From the NCBI GenBank assembly GCA_016124855.1, contig WGMX01000054.1, positions 80,882 to 144,881 of the forward strand: a stretch of 64,000 nucleotides of DNA. Direction: 5' to 3'. Shown in pieces: positions 44,362 through 53,590 of this stretch. The notes under the pieces are model-generated. The model had not been told where the DNA came from and searched no databases. It saw nothing but the letters and a program-made list of their open reading frames with translations. The first letter of the stretch is position 1, and each line of letters starts with the position of its first letter. Source of the stretch: Anaerolineaceae bacterium (GTDB lineage: Bacteria; Chloroflexota; Anaerolineae; Aggregatilineales; Phototrophicaceae). Both the position numbers and the translations under genes were made by a program.

Positions 44362-46154
44362 CACTTCCGGCGCTCCCGCCACGCACTGAATACAACATAA
44401 AGCGTGATGAGGAATACGCCGAATAAACTCGCCGCTATCGGGAGAATATTTTGTGCGGTGCGATCAAGAACGGTGATGGAGTCGAGGTTGGTTGGAACTT
44501 CAAAACCAAGATTTTTTATTGAATGAAGTTCGGCAGTAGAAGAAAGATGTATCATGACTTCTTGCCAAGGATCAAGAAAATGTACGCGAGTTTGCATATG
44601 TTCGTATTGTTCAAACGCTGCTGGATCATTTAATCTTAGGTGTTGATTATCAATGTCGGCTTCGGGGCCAGCCACTCCCTTAAATCGAATCTTTACGTCA
44701 GTTCCATAAACTGTGAAGTTCGTCCATTGCACGCTAACGACTTGCCCAAATTCTGCACCATCCATATCCTCAACTTTTGCATCATCTGACTTAGTGACCG
44801 CCCAACTTTCCGCTTGATGAACGCCCGCATACAAAATAGGTGTTTGCGTAGTGATGTACCGCTTCATCGAGTCATAAACGGGAAGCGGCGTGAAATCCGG
44901 CTCGACCATACGGAAGTAGTAGAAGGCTTGGTTTTTCTCGTAATCCGCCGGACGCTTAAAGAACCAGTAAGAGATATTGCCGACCCAAGGCCATTCTTGC
45001 TGTGCCCGTTGATAGGCCAGCGGCATATAACGCGCGGCCTGTTCTTCGGTGACGATGCCGAACGCGCCGTTCTGGATGATATTGGCGGGATCGTCCGGTT
45101 GGGGATTCCATGCCGCCTCGCTAATCCAGATGGATTTGTTGGCATCGCCGTTAGCCACCATGATGTCGCGGATATACAGGTTGCGCGCGTAAGTCAGCGT
45201 CATGGGACGCATACGCTGGTCGGTCGGGCCGCTGAAGAAACCATACCCTTGCGCTGACATGACATCGAAGCAGTCTTTCGCGCCCGCGTCATACATCCGT
45301 TGCAGGAAAATGAAGTCGTTCAGGTTGCGATCCGTCAGTGACACAGTCGGCGAGAGCGGCCCGCTGATGACCACTAAATCAGGATCGACCGCTTTGAGCG
45401 CTTTGTAGGTGCGGCACAGTAAATCGGTGTAGGCTTCCGGATTAACAGGCTGGTTGCCCCATTCCTCGTTGGCGTTGGGTTCGTTCCAGATTTGATAGTA
45501 ATGAATCCGGCCTAAATAACGCTTGGCAACCGCCACCGAAAAATTGACGAAGTCCTGATAGTCATCCGGCGGGGCTTTATCGCCCGCGTCGGGATGGGCA
45601 CGCGTCCACTTGGGCGGATTATCCAGCCGCGCTTGAATCTGAATGCCGTATTTGTCGGCTAAATCGACAATGTTGTCGTACTTCGCCCACGCCGAAATCG
45701 CGTCCTTGTCGTCAATCACGCCATCGCCGTTCAGATCGTTACGGCGGTCGGTGAAGTCGCCGCGCCCGCTGATTTCGATGTCGTCCCACGGGAACTGCTG
45801 CCGGATCATTTTGAATCCGGCTTCGGCGATCATTTGCAGGCTGCGGTCGCGCTTGACGATTTCGGCCTCCTGCTGCAAAAAGGTGTTGATGCCATACGGC
45901 GGCACATCGGTGTGGCTAATCGGGACAATCGGATCGGTTTGCGGCTGGATGCGGATGAAATTGCCCGCCCATTCGACCATGCCGCGAATCTGCGAAAGCG
46001 GCGTTTCCTCACCTGTTAGTGACCAGAAAAAATTCCAGACGAGGCCGTGCTTGGCGAGATCCAGCGCCAGACCGCCGCCTAAGGCGAGGATGACGACGAG
46101 GCCGATAATCCAGATGCGACGGTTCAAGTGTTTAGGGTGGTTTGGGTTCATCAT
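44361..46154 (-). CDS. Membrane-anchored clan GH-A glycoside hydrolase-like protein
   Basis: 597 residues with a membrane helix at each end (IWIIGLVVILALGGGLAL and ILPIAASLFGVFLITLYVVFSAW). The middle is a TIM-barrel: YYQIWNEPN (~225, acid/base Glu) and KSIWISEAAWNP (~345, nucleophile Glu) fit GH5/GH39/GH42-like retaining enzymes. DLNGDGVIDDKDA near 140 is a calcium-loop like those in dockerins. A beta-sandwich precedes the last helix. It is coupled with the glycosyltransferase gene, suggesting work on a shared surface glycan. Confidence 0.83.
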   Translation of the reverse strand: MMNPNHPKHLNRRIWIIGLVVILALGGGLALDLAKHGLVWNFFWSLTGEETPLSQIRGMVEWAGNFIRIQPQTDPIVPISHTDVPPYGINTFLQQEAEIVKRDRSLQMIAEAGFKMIRQQFPWDDIEISGRGDFTDRRNDLNGDGVIDDKDAISAWAKYDNIVDLADKYGIQIQARLDNPPKWTRAHPDAGDKAPPDDYQDFVNFSVAVAKRYLGRIHYYQIWNEPNANEEWGNQPVNPEAYTDLLCRTYKALKAVDPDLVVISGPLSPTVSLTDRNLNDFIFLQRMYDAGAKDCFDVMSAQGYGFFSGPTDQRMRPMTLTYARNLYIRDIMVANGDANKSIWISEAAWNPQPDDPANIIQNGAFGIVTEEQAARYMPLAYQRAQQEWPWVGNISYWFFKRPADYEKNQAFYYFRMVEPDFTPLPVYDSMKRYITTQTPILYAGVHQAESWAVTKSDDAKVEDMDGAEFGQVVSVQWTNFTVYGTDVKIRFKGVAGPEADIDNQHLRLNDPAAFEQYEHMQTRVHFLDPWQEVMIHLSSTAELHSIKNLGFEVPTNLDSITVLDRTAQNILPIAASLFGVFLITLYVVFSAWRERRK

Positions 46155-46290
46155 GCCGCCGATTATAACGGAATTGGCGCGTTTGGGGCGGGTGAAGGTG
46201 GCGAAGCGTCGGGTGAACGCTGACTGGTAAGTCGGGATGTACTTGTGGTAGTGTGGTGCTGATTGTTGTAAGTTGGCGAAGGGGTGTCAA

Positions 46291-46575
46291 TTGACTGAAA
46301 TCATTGTGCAATTTGAAGTGGATGACCGTCCGATGACGGTTGATGAAATCACTGATGAATACTTAGCCGAAATGTTGGAACACACCAGCGCCCAAATCCA
46401 GCGTCAGGTCGAGCGGCAGGTAGGTGATTTAACGTGTGAAGAACATGGCGGTCGGCCCCGCGTGACGGTGACTGGGATGTACTCCACCGAGGCTGACCAG
46501 ATGGAACTGAACTATCACGTCGATACCTGCTGCCAGATGCTGCTCATGCGGACGGTGCAGGCGTTGAATCATTAG
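46291..46575 (+). CDS. Small protein of unknown function
   Basis: 94 residues from TTG 46291, which has AAGGGG six bases upstream; a TTG at 46273 is less likely. TEIIVQFEVDDRPMTVDEITDEYLAEMLEHTSAQIQRQVERQVGDLTC then GGRPRVTVTGMYS and a C-terminal YHVDTCCQMLLMRTVQAL. Three Cys and a His could bind metal. Helix-strand layout, no signal, no known family. It is convergent with the FmdB-type gene. Confidence 0.6.
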   Translation: MTEIIVQFEVDDRPMTVDEITDEYLAEMLEHTSAQIQRQVERQVGDLTCEEHGGRPRVTVTGMYSTEADQMELNYHVDTCCQMLLMRTVQALNH

Positions 46576-46588
46576 GTCGATAGGGTTG

Positions 46589-46972
46589 CTAGTCCGGATC
46601 GCTGTTCGAAGAAGGGCGGCTGCTGAGGTCGCGTTCGACGCTGTCCATGCTCTCGCCTTTGAGCAGGCGCTGTGTGGCTTCGTTGTAAGTCGCGCCGGCA
46701 TCGACGCCGGTGGTATCCGTCACCTGCTGGAACATCTTGCCGACTTCTTTCGAGTCGCCGGAATTGAAGACGTTGAGCATCTCGCCGGATGAAAGCTGAC
46801 TGAGGTCGCGTCCCTGTTTGGGGATGGCGACACGCTTGATGCGCCGTACCACGTCGCTGCTCTGGCAGTTCGGGCAGATATGAGTCCCTTTAGGGTCATA
46901 ATCCTTAATAGATTTGAAGAAGAGGGCGAAGCTGCGCCCACAGTGATTGCATCGGTAGTCGTAACTCGGCAT
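46589..46972 (-). CDS. FmdB-type zinc ribbon protein
   Basis: 127 residues. The N-terminal zinc ribbon has Cys pairs YRCNHCGRSF and HICPNCQSSDVVRRI separated by about 22 residues, starting with the family word MPSYDYRC. Zinc-ribbon regulators of the FmdB type bind nucleic acid or proteins. The rest is Ser/Gln-rich and flexible. The role here is unknown. Confidence 0.88.
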   Translation of the reverse strand: MPSYDYRCNHCGRSFALFFKSIKDYDPKGTHICPNCQSSDVVRRIKRVAIPKQGRDLSQLSSGEMLNVFNSGDSKEVGKMFQQVTDTTGVDAGATYNEATQRLLKGESMDSVERDLSSRPSSNSDPD

Positions 46973-47030
46973 AATACAATTGGCCTCTTTGCTTGTGATG
47001 GGTTTTATTATAATCGAAAGCTGCCCCTGA

Positions 47031-47924
47031 ATGAATGATCCGCAACCGGATAAACATCCTTTGGAACAGGCTCAACCGCGCAAACAGCATCCACTGGAAC
47101 AACAGCCTGTCCGTCCGGCGGGTGAACCCCGCCAACGGGTTAACTTGCGTATTCCCTCAGTTTCGCCCACTGTGACCTATGTGCTGATCGCCATAAATGT
47201 CATCGTCTTTTTGATACGCGCTTTTTCGCCCCGAATTGACGAGCAGCTTTTCCTATGGGGTGCGAATCACGCCTCCGACATTTTCTTGAAAGGTGAATAT
47301 TATCGCCTGTTGGCCTCCATGTTTTTACATGCAGGTATCTTTAACGAATATGGTAATTACTCGCTTGGATACAGTGTTCATCTCATCTTCAACATGTATA
47401 TCCTGTACGCGGTTGGCGTGTCGATGGAGCGGTTATTTGGTCACACCCGTTTTTTGATTATTTATCTGTTGGGTGGATTAGCCGGTTCGGTCGCCAGCGC
47501 ACTGTTTGGTGGCGATAACGCCTATTCCGTGGGCGCATCGGGCGCGGTGTTCGCCATTTTAGGCGCGGAGTTTGTGTATTTGTGGCATCACCGACAGTTG
47601 ATGGGCGCGGCAGGGCGGGAACGGCGCCGAACACTCATCGTGCTGGCAATTATTAATTTCGCCGGTGGCCTGATTTCACAAATCCCCGGCAGCGGCAGCG
47701 ACTTACTGATTGACAATTGGGGACACGCAGGCGGACTCGTCGGCGGTCTTATATTGACGTGGGTTATCAGCCCGATTTTGAACCTGCGGCGACATCCCGA
47801 CCATCCCGATGAATTATTGGGCGAGGACATCAACCCCTTGCGTAAGCACTACTGGTTTGTCTCGATTTACGCGACTGTTCTGGTCGTTCTGACGTTCGTC
47901 GGCGTTTATCTCGCTCGCCGGTAA
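47031..47924 (+). CDS. Rhomboid family intramembrane serine protease
   Basis: 297 residues. A polar N-terminus with a repeated HPLEQ word (~8-27), then six or seven membrane helices. The catalytic Ser is in YSVGASGAVFAILGA and the His in WGHAGGLVGGLILTW; LFNMYILY-like (HLIFNMYILYAVG) supplies the conserved His/Asn. It cuts single-pass membrane proteins within the bilayer. Its last 37 codons overlap the convergent DUF2304 gene. Confidence 0.92.
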   Translation: MNDPQPDKHPLEQAQPRKQHPLEQQPVRPAGEPRQRVNLRIPSVSPTVTYVLIAINVIVFLIRAFSPRIDEQLFLWGANHASDIFLKGEYYRLLASMFLHAGIFNEYGNYSLGYSVHLIFNMYILYAVGVSMERLFGHTRFLIIYLLGGLAGSVASALFGGDNAYSVGASGAVFAILGAEFVYLWHHRQLMGAAGRERRRTLIVLAIINFAGGLISQIPGSGSDLLIDNWGHAGGLVGGLILTWVISPILNLRRHPDHPDELLGEDINPLRKHYWFVSIYATVLVVLTFVGVYLARR

Positions 47925-48272
47925 GGCTTTTTGCATCTGCTCAATTTGCCAGCGCAAAAGGGCTAACTGCTGCGCATTCTCTTTGTTTTCCTGCGTCAAG
48001 CGCGTCAAGACGATGGAATAATGCAGCAAGATAAACAGCACAAATATCACCGCGACCAAAAACAAGGCGCTCGGCGGGTAGATAATGCCGACAGTACTGG
48101 CTAAAAGATCAAGTGCGGGGCGTGACAAGCTCAAAACGATGAGGGCAACGGCGGTTGCCAGCCACAAAAGCGAGTATTCTTCTTTAAGACGGCGGCGGCG
48201 TACCAATTCCAGCACAAATATGAATGCGCCAATGCCTGCCACCAATCCAAAAATCATTGCGCGATCGACCAT
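47814..48272 (-). CDS. DUF2304 membrane protein
   Basis: 152 residues from ATG 48272, with GGAG eight bases upstream; earlier in-frame codons have no ribosome binding site. Three membrane helices (MIFGLVAGIGAFIFVLELV, EYSLLWLATAVALIVLSLS, PPSALFLVAVIFVLFILLHYSIVL) and a helical cytoplasmic tail match DUF2304, a small family often near glycosyltransferases. Its 3' 111 bases overlap the rhomboid coding region on the other strand. Confidence 0.8.
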   Translation of the reverse strand: MVDRAMIFGLVAGIGAFIFVLELVRRRRLKEEYSLLWLATAVALIVLSLSRPALDLLASTVGIIYPPSALFLVAVIFVLFILLHYSIVLTRLTQENKENAQQLALLRWQIEQMQKALPASEINADERQNDQNSRVNRDKPVVLTQGVDVLAQ

Positions 48273-48451
48273 TGAAAGGCTCCAAATAATATAGAAGGGG
48301 TTCGCTGACGTATCAACCCCCGGCGTATTGCCTAACATGGCGACTGCTAAAAGGTTGGGTACGCCCTTCCCTATGATTTGCTTTGTCGTCATTATAACTT
48401 ACATCGCTCCCCAATGACTATTAATCCTAGAAAAGTGACAGCCTAGAATCA

Positions 48452-48483
48452 AAAAGCCGCTGCATTATAGTACAACGGCTTTT
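48452..48483 (-). terminator. Intrinsic terminator of the GlsB/YeaQ gene
   Basis: On the minus strand AAAAGCCG pairs with CGGCTTTT (48476-48483 with 48452-48459) followed by TGATT. It lies 29 bases after the stop codon. Confidence 0.6.
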
Positions 48484-48511
48484 ACTGTTCTAGCAGACTT
48501 TAGGCCTAGCG

Positions 48512-48784
48512 TCACAGACGCGCGCTGCCACGTACCATACGCAGCAGAGCCAAGAGAATGACTGCACCGATAAAGGCCACGACGATGCTGCCAAGGTTCA
48601 AACCGGTCACTGCGCCACCGATGTTCAGCGCGTTAAGGACGAAACCACCGATGAAACCACCGATGATACCCACGATGATGTCCATCAACAGACCTTGTGA
48701 ACGGTTCGTGCTCATAACAATGCTGGCAAGCCAACCGGCGATAGCCCCAACGATGATCCAAGCGATTAAGTTTACACCATCCAT
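48512..48784 (-). CDS. GlsB/YeaQ/YmgE family stress membrane protein
   Basis: 90 residues from ATG 48784 after AAGGGGAA. Three glycine-rich membrane helices (LIAWIIVGAIAGWLASIVM, IIVGIIGGFIGGFVLNAL, LGSIVVAFIGAVILLALLRMV) and the family word IAGWLAS place it in the transglycosylase-associated small membrane family, which responds to stress but has no proven reaction. Confidence 0.93.
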   Translation of the reverse strand: MDGVNLIAWIIVGAIAGWLASIVMSTNRSQGLLMDIIVGIIGGFIGGFVLNALNIGGAVTGLNLGSIVVAFIGAVILLALLRMVRGSARL

Positions 48785-49035
48785 TTTTATTCCCCTTTTT
48801 CTTTGATTAACTGAACTCACTATCTGAACCCAATGATAGACGGGGTACGTATATTATTGATGCGAGTGTTGGGGGGTTTTTTTGTAGGAATAGTGGCTAA
48901 AGTCCAATAGCCCTCTAGATTGGGAACTTGCCTAGCGCGGACTTCAGCGGCGGGGAAACGTCAGTCGAAAAATAAACAGTCAGCGTGTATAGTGAAACCT
49001 TGCCACGTGCATAACCATAGCGAAGGAAGATTTAT

Positions 49036-52000
49036 TTGATACGCCGCCATACCCCTGATTTCGCCATTATCGCGCTGTTGTTCGCGCTGCCATTGGTGTT
49101 GTTCTGGCAGCAGACGCTTGGCGGAAAAACCCTACTTCCCACTGAAAACCTTTATCAATATGGGCCGTTTGCCACTTACCGCGAAGTCGTGAAAGCGCCG
49201 GATGTTCCTTATAACGCGCTGCTTTCGGACTTGGTGCTGGAAAACTTTCAGTGGAAAAGCTTTATTCGCGAGAGCATCAGCAGCGCCAATATTCCGCTGT
49301 GGAATCCACATCAATTTAGCGGCATTCCCTTTTTAGCGGCGGGGCAACAATCTACGTTATATCCATTCAGTGTGTTGTATTACGTGCTGCCGCTGCCTGC
49401 GGCTTACGGCTGGTTTACTGTTGTTCAATTGTGGCTGGCTGGCGCGTTTATGTATGTGTTCATGCGTGGAGTCAACGTCCGGCGCTTCGGAAGTTTGCTG
49501 GCGGGGGTCGTTTATCAACTGAGTGCTTTTTTTGTCATCAGTGCCGTATTCCCGATGATTATTGCGGCTGCGGCATGGCTGCCGTTGGTGCTGCTGGCGG
49601 TCGAGTTGATTATCCAGCAGCGTCCGGCGCTGCGGGGGCGACCTGCAACTATTCCTTGGGTGGTGTTGGGGGCAGTAGCGCTCGGTTGTAATGTGTTGGC
49701 TGGACACGTCGAGATTACCTACTACGTGCTGATTATCGCCGGATACTATGCGGCGGTGCGCTTGATCTGGCAGTGGTGGACAGGACGCAAAACACAAACA
49801 CATCGCTTGATGTGGATTGTTCAACGCGGCATATGGCTGGTTGGTATGGTGATACTCGGCTTAGGTCTTGGGTCGATTCAGTTTATTCCCCTGTTTGAAT
49901 TGGCGAGTATGAATTACCGTGATGGGCGGGCAACGCTCGATCAAGTGCGCGGCTGGGCGCATCCGCTGCGCGATATGGTGCAGTTCTTGCTGCCGAACTT
50001 TTACGGAAACCCTTCGCACCACAGCTATTTAGATGTTTTTAGCGGAGAAACCGTTACCCAATTTACCAATGCGGCGGGTCAATCTATCAATACGATTGAT
50101 TGGGGCATCAAGAATTACGTCGAAGGGGCATTGTATCTGGGAATACTGCCGCTGATGTTGGCGATTTACGGATTATTTAATACAAGAATTAACCACAGAA
50201 ACACAGAGGAAGATGAGAAGAAAAAGCCGCCCTACAAGTGGATATTTGCGGGGCTGACAGTCGTCTCGCTGACCTTCATGTTTGGGCTGCCGACGTATGC
50301 GATTTTGTACTACGGCTTTCCGGGGATTAACCAGCTTCATTCACCCTTCCGTTGGATATTTGGGGTGACAGTCGGCGTGGCAGTGCTGGCTGGTTTTGGA
50401 GCGGATGTGCTGGCAAATCCTCACCCCCCAACCCCCTCTCCATTACATGGCAGAGGGGGAGCAAGACCCAAACAGGTGACCCATATTTTCGGTTATGCGA
50501 GTGTGATAATTGGCATCGTGATTTTGGTGGGGCTGCTGTTGACACGGATTTTCTTCGCACAGTTTGAGCCATTGTTCCAGAGCATCGTTGACAATATGGC
50601 GCTGGCGGGGAATGCCTTCAGCAGCGCGCGCATGTTTTACAGCTACCAGTTTGTGAATGTCCTGATTCTTGGTTTGATGATGCTTGGCGCGGGCATCGTG
50701 TTTTTGTGGGCGGGAAGAAGCCCTCACCCCCTCACCCCCTCTCCCTCAGGTAGAGGGGATAAAAGACAAAGAGTTGTTCTCTGGCAGGTGCTGGCAGTTG
50801 GCTTAGTCGCTGTGGATTTGATGGCGGCTTCGTGGAGTTTTAATCCGGCGAGTGATCCGGCGTTGTTAGATTTTACGCCGCCCGCGATTCAATGGCTGAA
50901 GCAGCAGCCGGGCGAGTGGCGTTTCACCACCATTGACGACCCGTCGTTAGGCGAACGTGGCAAGATCATGAACGCCAATATGGGCTGGCGTTACGGGCTG
51001 GATGACATTCGCGGCTACGAGAGCATCATCCCCAAGCAGTATGTCGATTTTATGAGCCAACTCGCGCCACAGGTGCAGTTGGATTACAACCGTGTCGCGC
51101 CGTTGTACACGGACGAACAATACAAGGCGATGAGCCAGAATTTTAAGCTGGCAGACGCGCTTGAATCGCCATTATTGAAACTGCTCAACGTGCGCTATGT
51201 GATGACCTCCAAGCAGTTCACGATGCCGACCGAATTGACGACCAGTGCCAACCTCCGCGTTCAACCGAGCTGGCGCTTGGCTTATGAGGATGAGGCGGTT
51301 CGCATCTGGGAACACAATTATTCGCCGCGCGCGTATGTGGCGCAGCCGACCGATGGCGGAATGCCAATGACCGCGATGGATTGGATTTACGGTTATGACG
51401 TGACCATCCAAAGCGATTCAGGGCGTGAGAAAATTTTGGATGCGACGGTTGTGCAGTCCGCCCCGTCGTCGTGGCTGGTGTTAAGCGAGACTTATCTACC
51501 CGGCTGGCGGGCGTTTGTCCGTCCTCGCGGTGGCGATAAAGACATCGAGCGCCCCCTTGAAGCCCTGAAAGTCATGGACAACTTCATCGGAGTCGATGTG
51601 TCGCCGGAAGTCGTACAGAAGGCATTTGCCGATATTCACGATAAGCTGCCAGAAGCACAGCGAACGGCACTGGATAACGGCCAACTGACTCTGCGGGTGA
51701 GCTACAGCCCGCCGAGTTTCCAGATCGGATTATTTGCCTCCTTCATCAGCGGGATTTTGCTGGTGTTTATGGGCGGGATTTACCTGTGGCGTTTGTTCGT
51801 GAGCGCGGGTGGACAAACGGAAGGCGTACAGGTGGTCGCCCGTAACAGCCTCGCGCCGATCATCCTGAATCTGTTTAATCGCGGCATCGACTTTGGCTTC
51901 GCCTTCATCATGCTGCGTATATTGGGGCCGGAAGGCAGTGGTATTTATACCTACGCCGGTTTCATTTTCGGCTGGTTCGACATCTTCACCAACTTCGGTC

Positions 52001-53370
52001 TGAATGTGTTTCTGACGCGTGAAGTGGCGCGTGATCCAAGCAAAGCATGGCGATATTTCTACAACACGAGTGTGCTGAGGCTGGCATTGATGCTTATTGG
52101 TGTGCTGCTGCTGCTGGGATTCTTGAGCGCACGGCAAAGCGCATCCGGCAGTACGCCGCTGACCCAAGAGGCGCTGATTGCGATAGGGCTGCTGTATATC
52201 GGGCTGCTGCCGAACAGTTTGAGTACGGGCATGTCGGCGCTGTTTTATGCCTTCCAGCAGGCCGAATATCCAGCCGCGATTTCGACCGTCGCCACCATTT
52301 GTAAAGTGATTTTCGGGCTGGCGGCGTTGGTGCTGGGTTACGGGGTCATTGGTTTGGCGGCTGCGAGCATCGTCACCAATACGATTACGCTGGCGATTAT
52401 GGTATGGGTTGGACGCGGATTATTAACCCCACCCCCTATCCCCCTCCACGCAAGCAAAGAGGGGAAATCAGAACGCGAAGGCGCGAGTGCGCCAAGGGAT
52501 TACAAGCCAGATCGAAAGTTAATTTGGGGGATGATCGGCGAGGGCTGGCCTTTGATGCTGAACCATTTCCTTGCGACGATTTTCTTCCAGATTGATGTGG
52601 TCATTATCCAATATTTTCATGGCGATACGGTGACCGGCGAGTACGGCGTGGCTTACAAGTGGGTGAACGCGCTCAATGTAATTCCGGCTTTCTTCACAAT
52701 GGCCTTGCTGCCGGTGATGTCACGGCAGGCGCACGAGGATAAAGCCGCCTTGAAGCGCAATTATGGGCTGGCGATTAAGCTGCTGGTGAGTACGGCGCTT
52801 CCGGTAGCGGTCGTGTTTACTGCACTGGCTTTTATCCTGACGGGGATACTCGGCGGCAGCCAATATCTACCCAATGGGGCAATCGCGACCCAATTGATGA
52901 TCTGGAGCATCCCGATTGGCTGGATTAACAGCCTGACGCAGTACGTTCTGATTGCATTGGATTTACAGCGCCGGATTACACGGGCGTTTTTTATTGCCGT
53001 AGGCTTCAACATCATTAGCAACATCATCTTGATCCCGCCGTACAGTTTTCGGGCGGCTGCCGTGACCACTATTCTTTCCGAGTTGGCGCTGTTGATTCCG
53101 TTCGCTGTGCTGCTGCAAGGGGCAGTCGGTCGCATTGATTGGGTGCGGCTGCTGTGGAAGCCGGTGGCTGCAACCGCTGCGATGGTGATTGTGGTGTGGG
53201 TGATGACGGGTTTGTCACCGGTCGTCGGGGTGATTGTTGGCTGTGTGGTGTATTTGGGTGTGCTGCTGGCACTGAAGCCGCTCGACGCCGAAGAGATGGA
53301 ACGTTTAGCCCCGCTGCTGCCGGGACGGGTGCGGCGTGTAATCGGGATTAAACAAGGTGCTGCCGTCTAG
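49036..53370 (+). CDS. YfhO-like membrane protein fused to a polysaccharide flippase
   Basis: 1444 residues, TTG start with GAAGGAAG upstream. Residues 1-~900: about 12 membrane helices and a large extracytoplasmic domain, as in YfhO/GtrB-like proteins of glycopolymer decoration (LLPNFYGNPSHHSYLDVF, GLPTYAILYYGFPGINQLHSPFRW, LKLLNVRYVMTSKQF). Residues ~935-1444: a MATE-like oligosaccharide flippase (NRGIDFGFAFIMLRILGPEGSGIY, NVFLTREVARDP, FQIDVVIIQYFHGDTVTGEYGVAYK). The two parts are usually separate genes. Four repeat-like inserts are read in frame within loops. It would add and translocate surface polysaccharide units. Confidence 0.88.
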   Translation: MIRRHTPDFAIIALLFALPLVLFWQQTLGGKTLLPTENLYQYGPFATYREVVKAPDVPYNALLSDLVLENFQWKSFIRESISSANIPLWNPHQFSGIPFLAAGQQSTLYPFSVLYYVLPLPAAYGWFTVVQLWLAGAFMYVFMRGVNVRRFGSLLAGVVYQLSAFFVISAVFPMIIAAAAWLPLVLLAVELIIQQRPALRGRPATIPWVVLGAVALGCNVLAGHVEITYYVLIIAGYYAAVRLIWQWWTGRKTQTHRLMWIVQRGIWLVGMVILGLGLGSIQFIPLFELASMNYRDGRATLDQVRGWAHPLRDMVQFLLPNFYGNPSHHSYLDVFSGETVTQFTNAAGQSINTIDWGIKNYVEGALYLGILPLMLAIYGLFNTRINHRNTEEDEKKKPPYKWIFAGLTVVSLTFMFGLPTYAILYYGFPGINQLHSPFRWIFGVTVGVAVLAGFGADVLANPHPPTPSPLHGRGGARPKQVTHIFGYASVIIGIVILVGLLLTRIFFAQFEPLFQSIVDNMALAGNAFSSARMFYSYQFVNVLILGLMMLGAGIVFLWAGRSPHPLTPSPSGRGDKRQRVVLWQVLAVGLVAVDLMAASWSFNPASDPALLDFTPPAIQWLKQQPGEWRFTTIDDPSLGERGKIMNANMGWRYGLDDIRGYESIIPKQYVDFMSQLAPQVQLDYNRVAPLYTDEQYKAMSQNFKLADALESPLLKLLNVRYVMTSKQFTMPTELTTSANLRVQPSWRLAYEDEAVRIWEHNYSPRAYVAQPTDGGMPMTAMDWIYGYDVTIQSDSGREKILDATVVQSAPSSWLVLSETYLPGWRAFVRPRGGDKDIERPLEALKVMDNFIGVDVSPEVVQKAFADIHDKLPEAQRTALDNGQLTLRVSYSPPSFQIGLFASFISGILLVFMGGIYLWRLFVSAGGQTEGVQVVARNSLAPIILNLFNRGIDFGFAFIMLRILGPEGSGIYTYAGFIFGWFDIFTNFGLNVFLTREVARDPSKAWRYFYNTSVLRLALMLIGVLLLLGFLSARQSASGSTPLTQEALIAIGLLYIGLLPNSLSTGMSALFYAFQQAEYPAAISTVATICKVIFGLAALVLGYGVIGLAAASIVTNTITLAIMVWVGRGLLTPPPIPLHASKEGKSEREGASAPRDYKPDRKLIWGMIGEGWPLMLNHFLATIFFQIDVVIIQYFHGDTVTGEYGVAYKWVNALNVIPAFFTMALLPVMSRQAHEDKAALKRNYGLAIKLLVSTALPVAVVFTALAFILTGILGGSQYLPNGAIATQLMIWSIPIGWINSLTQYVLIALDLQRRITRAFFIAVGFNIISNIILIPPYSFRAAAVTTILSELALLIPFAVLLQGAVGRIDWVRLLWKPVAATAAMVIVVWVMTGLSPVVGVIVGCVVYLGVLLALKPLDAEEMERLAPLLPGRVRRVIGIKQGAAV
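50189..50212. repeat. CACAGAG-type repeat in the fusion gene
   Basis: TTAACCACAGAAACACAGAG sits in a hydrophilic loop and is read as NHRNTEED. The same kind of sequence is found at 44271-44350 and 53617-53638. Confidence 0.5.
50420..50466. repeat. C-rich hairpin repeat, intragenic copy 1
   Basis: CCTCACCCCCCAACCCCCTC followed by a palindromic core, CCCCCTCT (50432-50439) with AGAGGGGG (50452-50459). Read in frame as HPPTPSPLHGRGG within a loop of the YfhO part. Confidence 0.65.
50721..50765. repeat. C-rich hairpin repeat, intragenic copy 2
   Basis: CCCTCACCCCCTCACCCCCT with core CCCCTCT (50736-50742) and AGAGGGG (50752-50758). Read in frame as HPLTPSPSGRGDKR after a membrane helix. Same frame as copy 1. 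Confidence 0.65.
52427..52470. repeat. C-rich hairpin repeat, intragenic copy 3
   Basis: ACCCCACCCCCTATCCCCCT with core CCCCTC (52441-52446) and GAGGGG (52459-52464). Read as TPPPIPLHASKEGKSE in a loop of the flippase part, a different reading frame relative to the repeat from copies 1 and 2. Confidence 0.6.
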
Positions 53371-53590
53371 ATTCAAAATATGCAAATTGTGCAATACATC
53401 CGCTGAAATGACAGGCGGGAAGCCGCCGAAAATCCGCTGAAACTGCAATTTATGCTGGCAGGTGGCTCGGCTACTTCCGCTGAGTGCAGCGGCTTGCTCG
53501 GCTGATGCCACCGCTTCTGCACTGTTGTGCTATTTCAGCGGCTGTGAGGGAGATTGGCGCTGCATCGTCGCAAGCTGCAAGTATCAAGTT
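53371..53590. repeat. Dispersed imperfect repeat, copy 2, with terminal inverted repeats
   Basis: Matches copy 1 at 8472-8685 (see there for the shared words). In this copy CCGCTGAAAT (53400-53409) and ATTTCAGCGG (53532-53541) are perfect 10-bp inverted ends of a 142-bp unit. This suggests a MITE or a long hairpin. No open frame inside. Confidence 0.65.

Noticed and set aside
53069..53511. Small frames within and after the 3' end of the flippase fusion gene
   Set aside because: Shadows of the coding strand or of the repeat.
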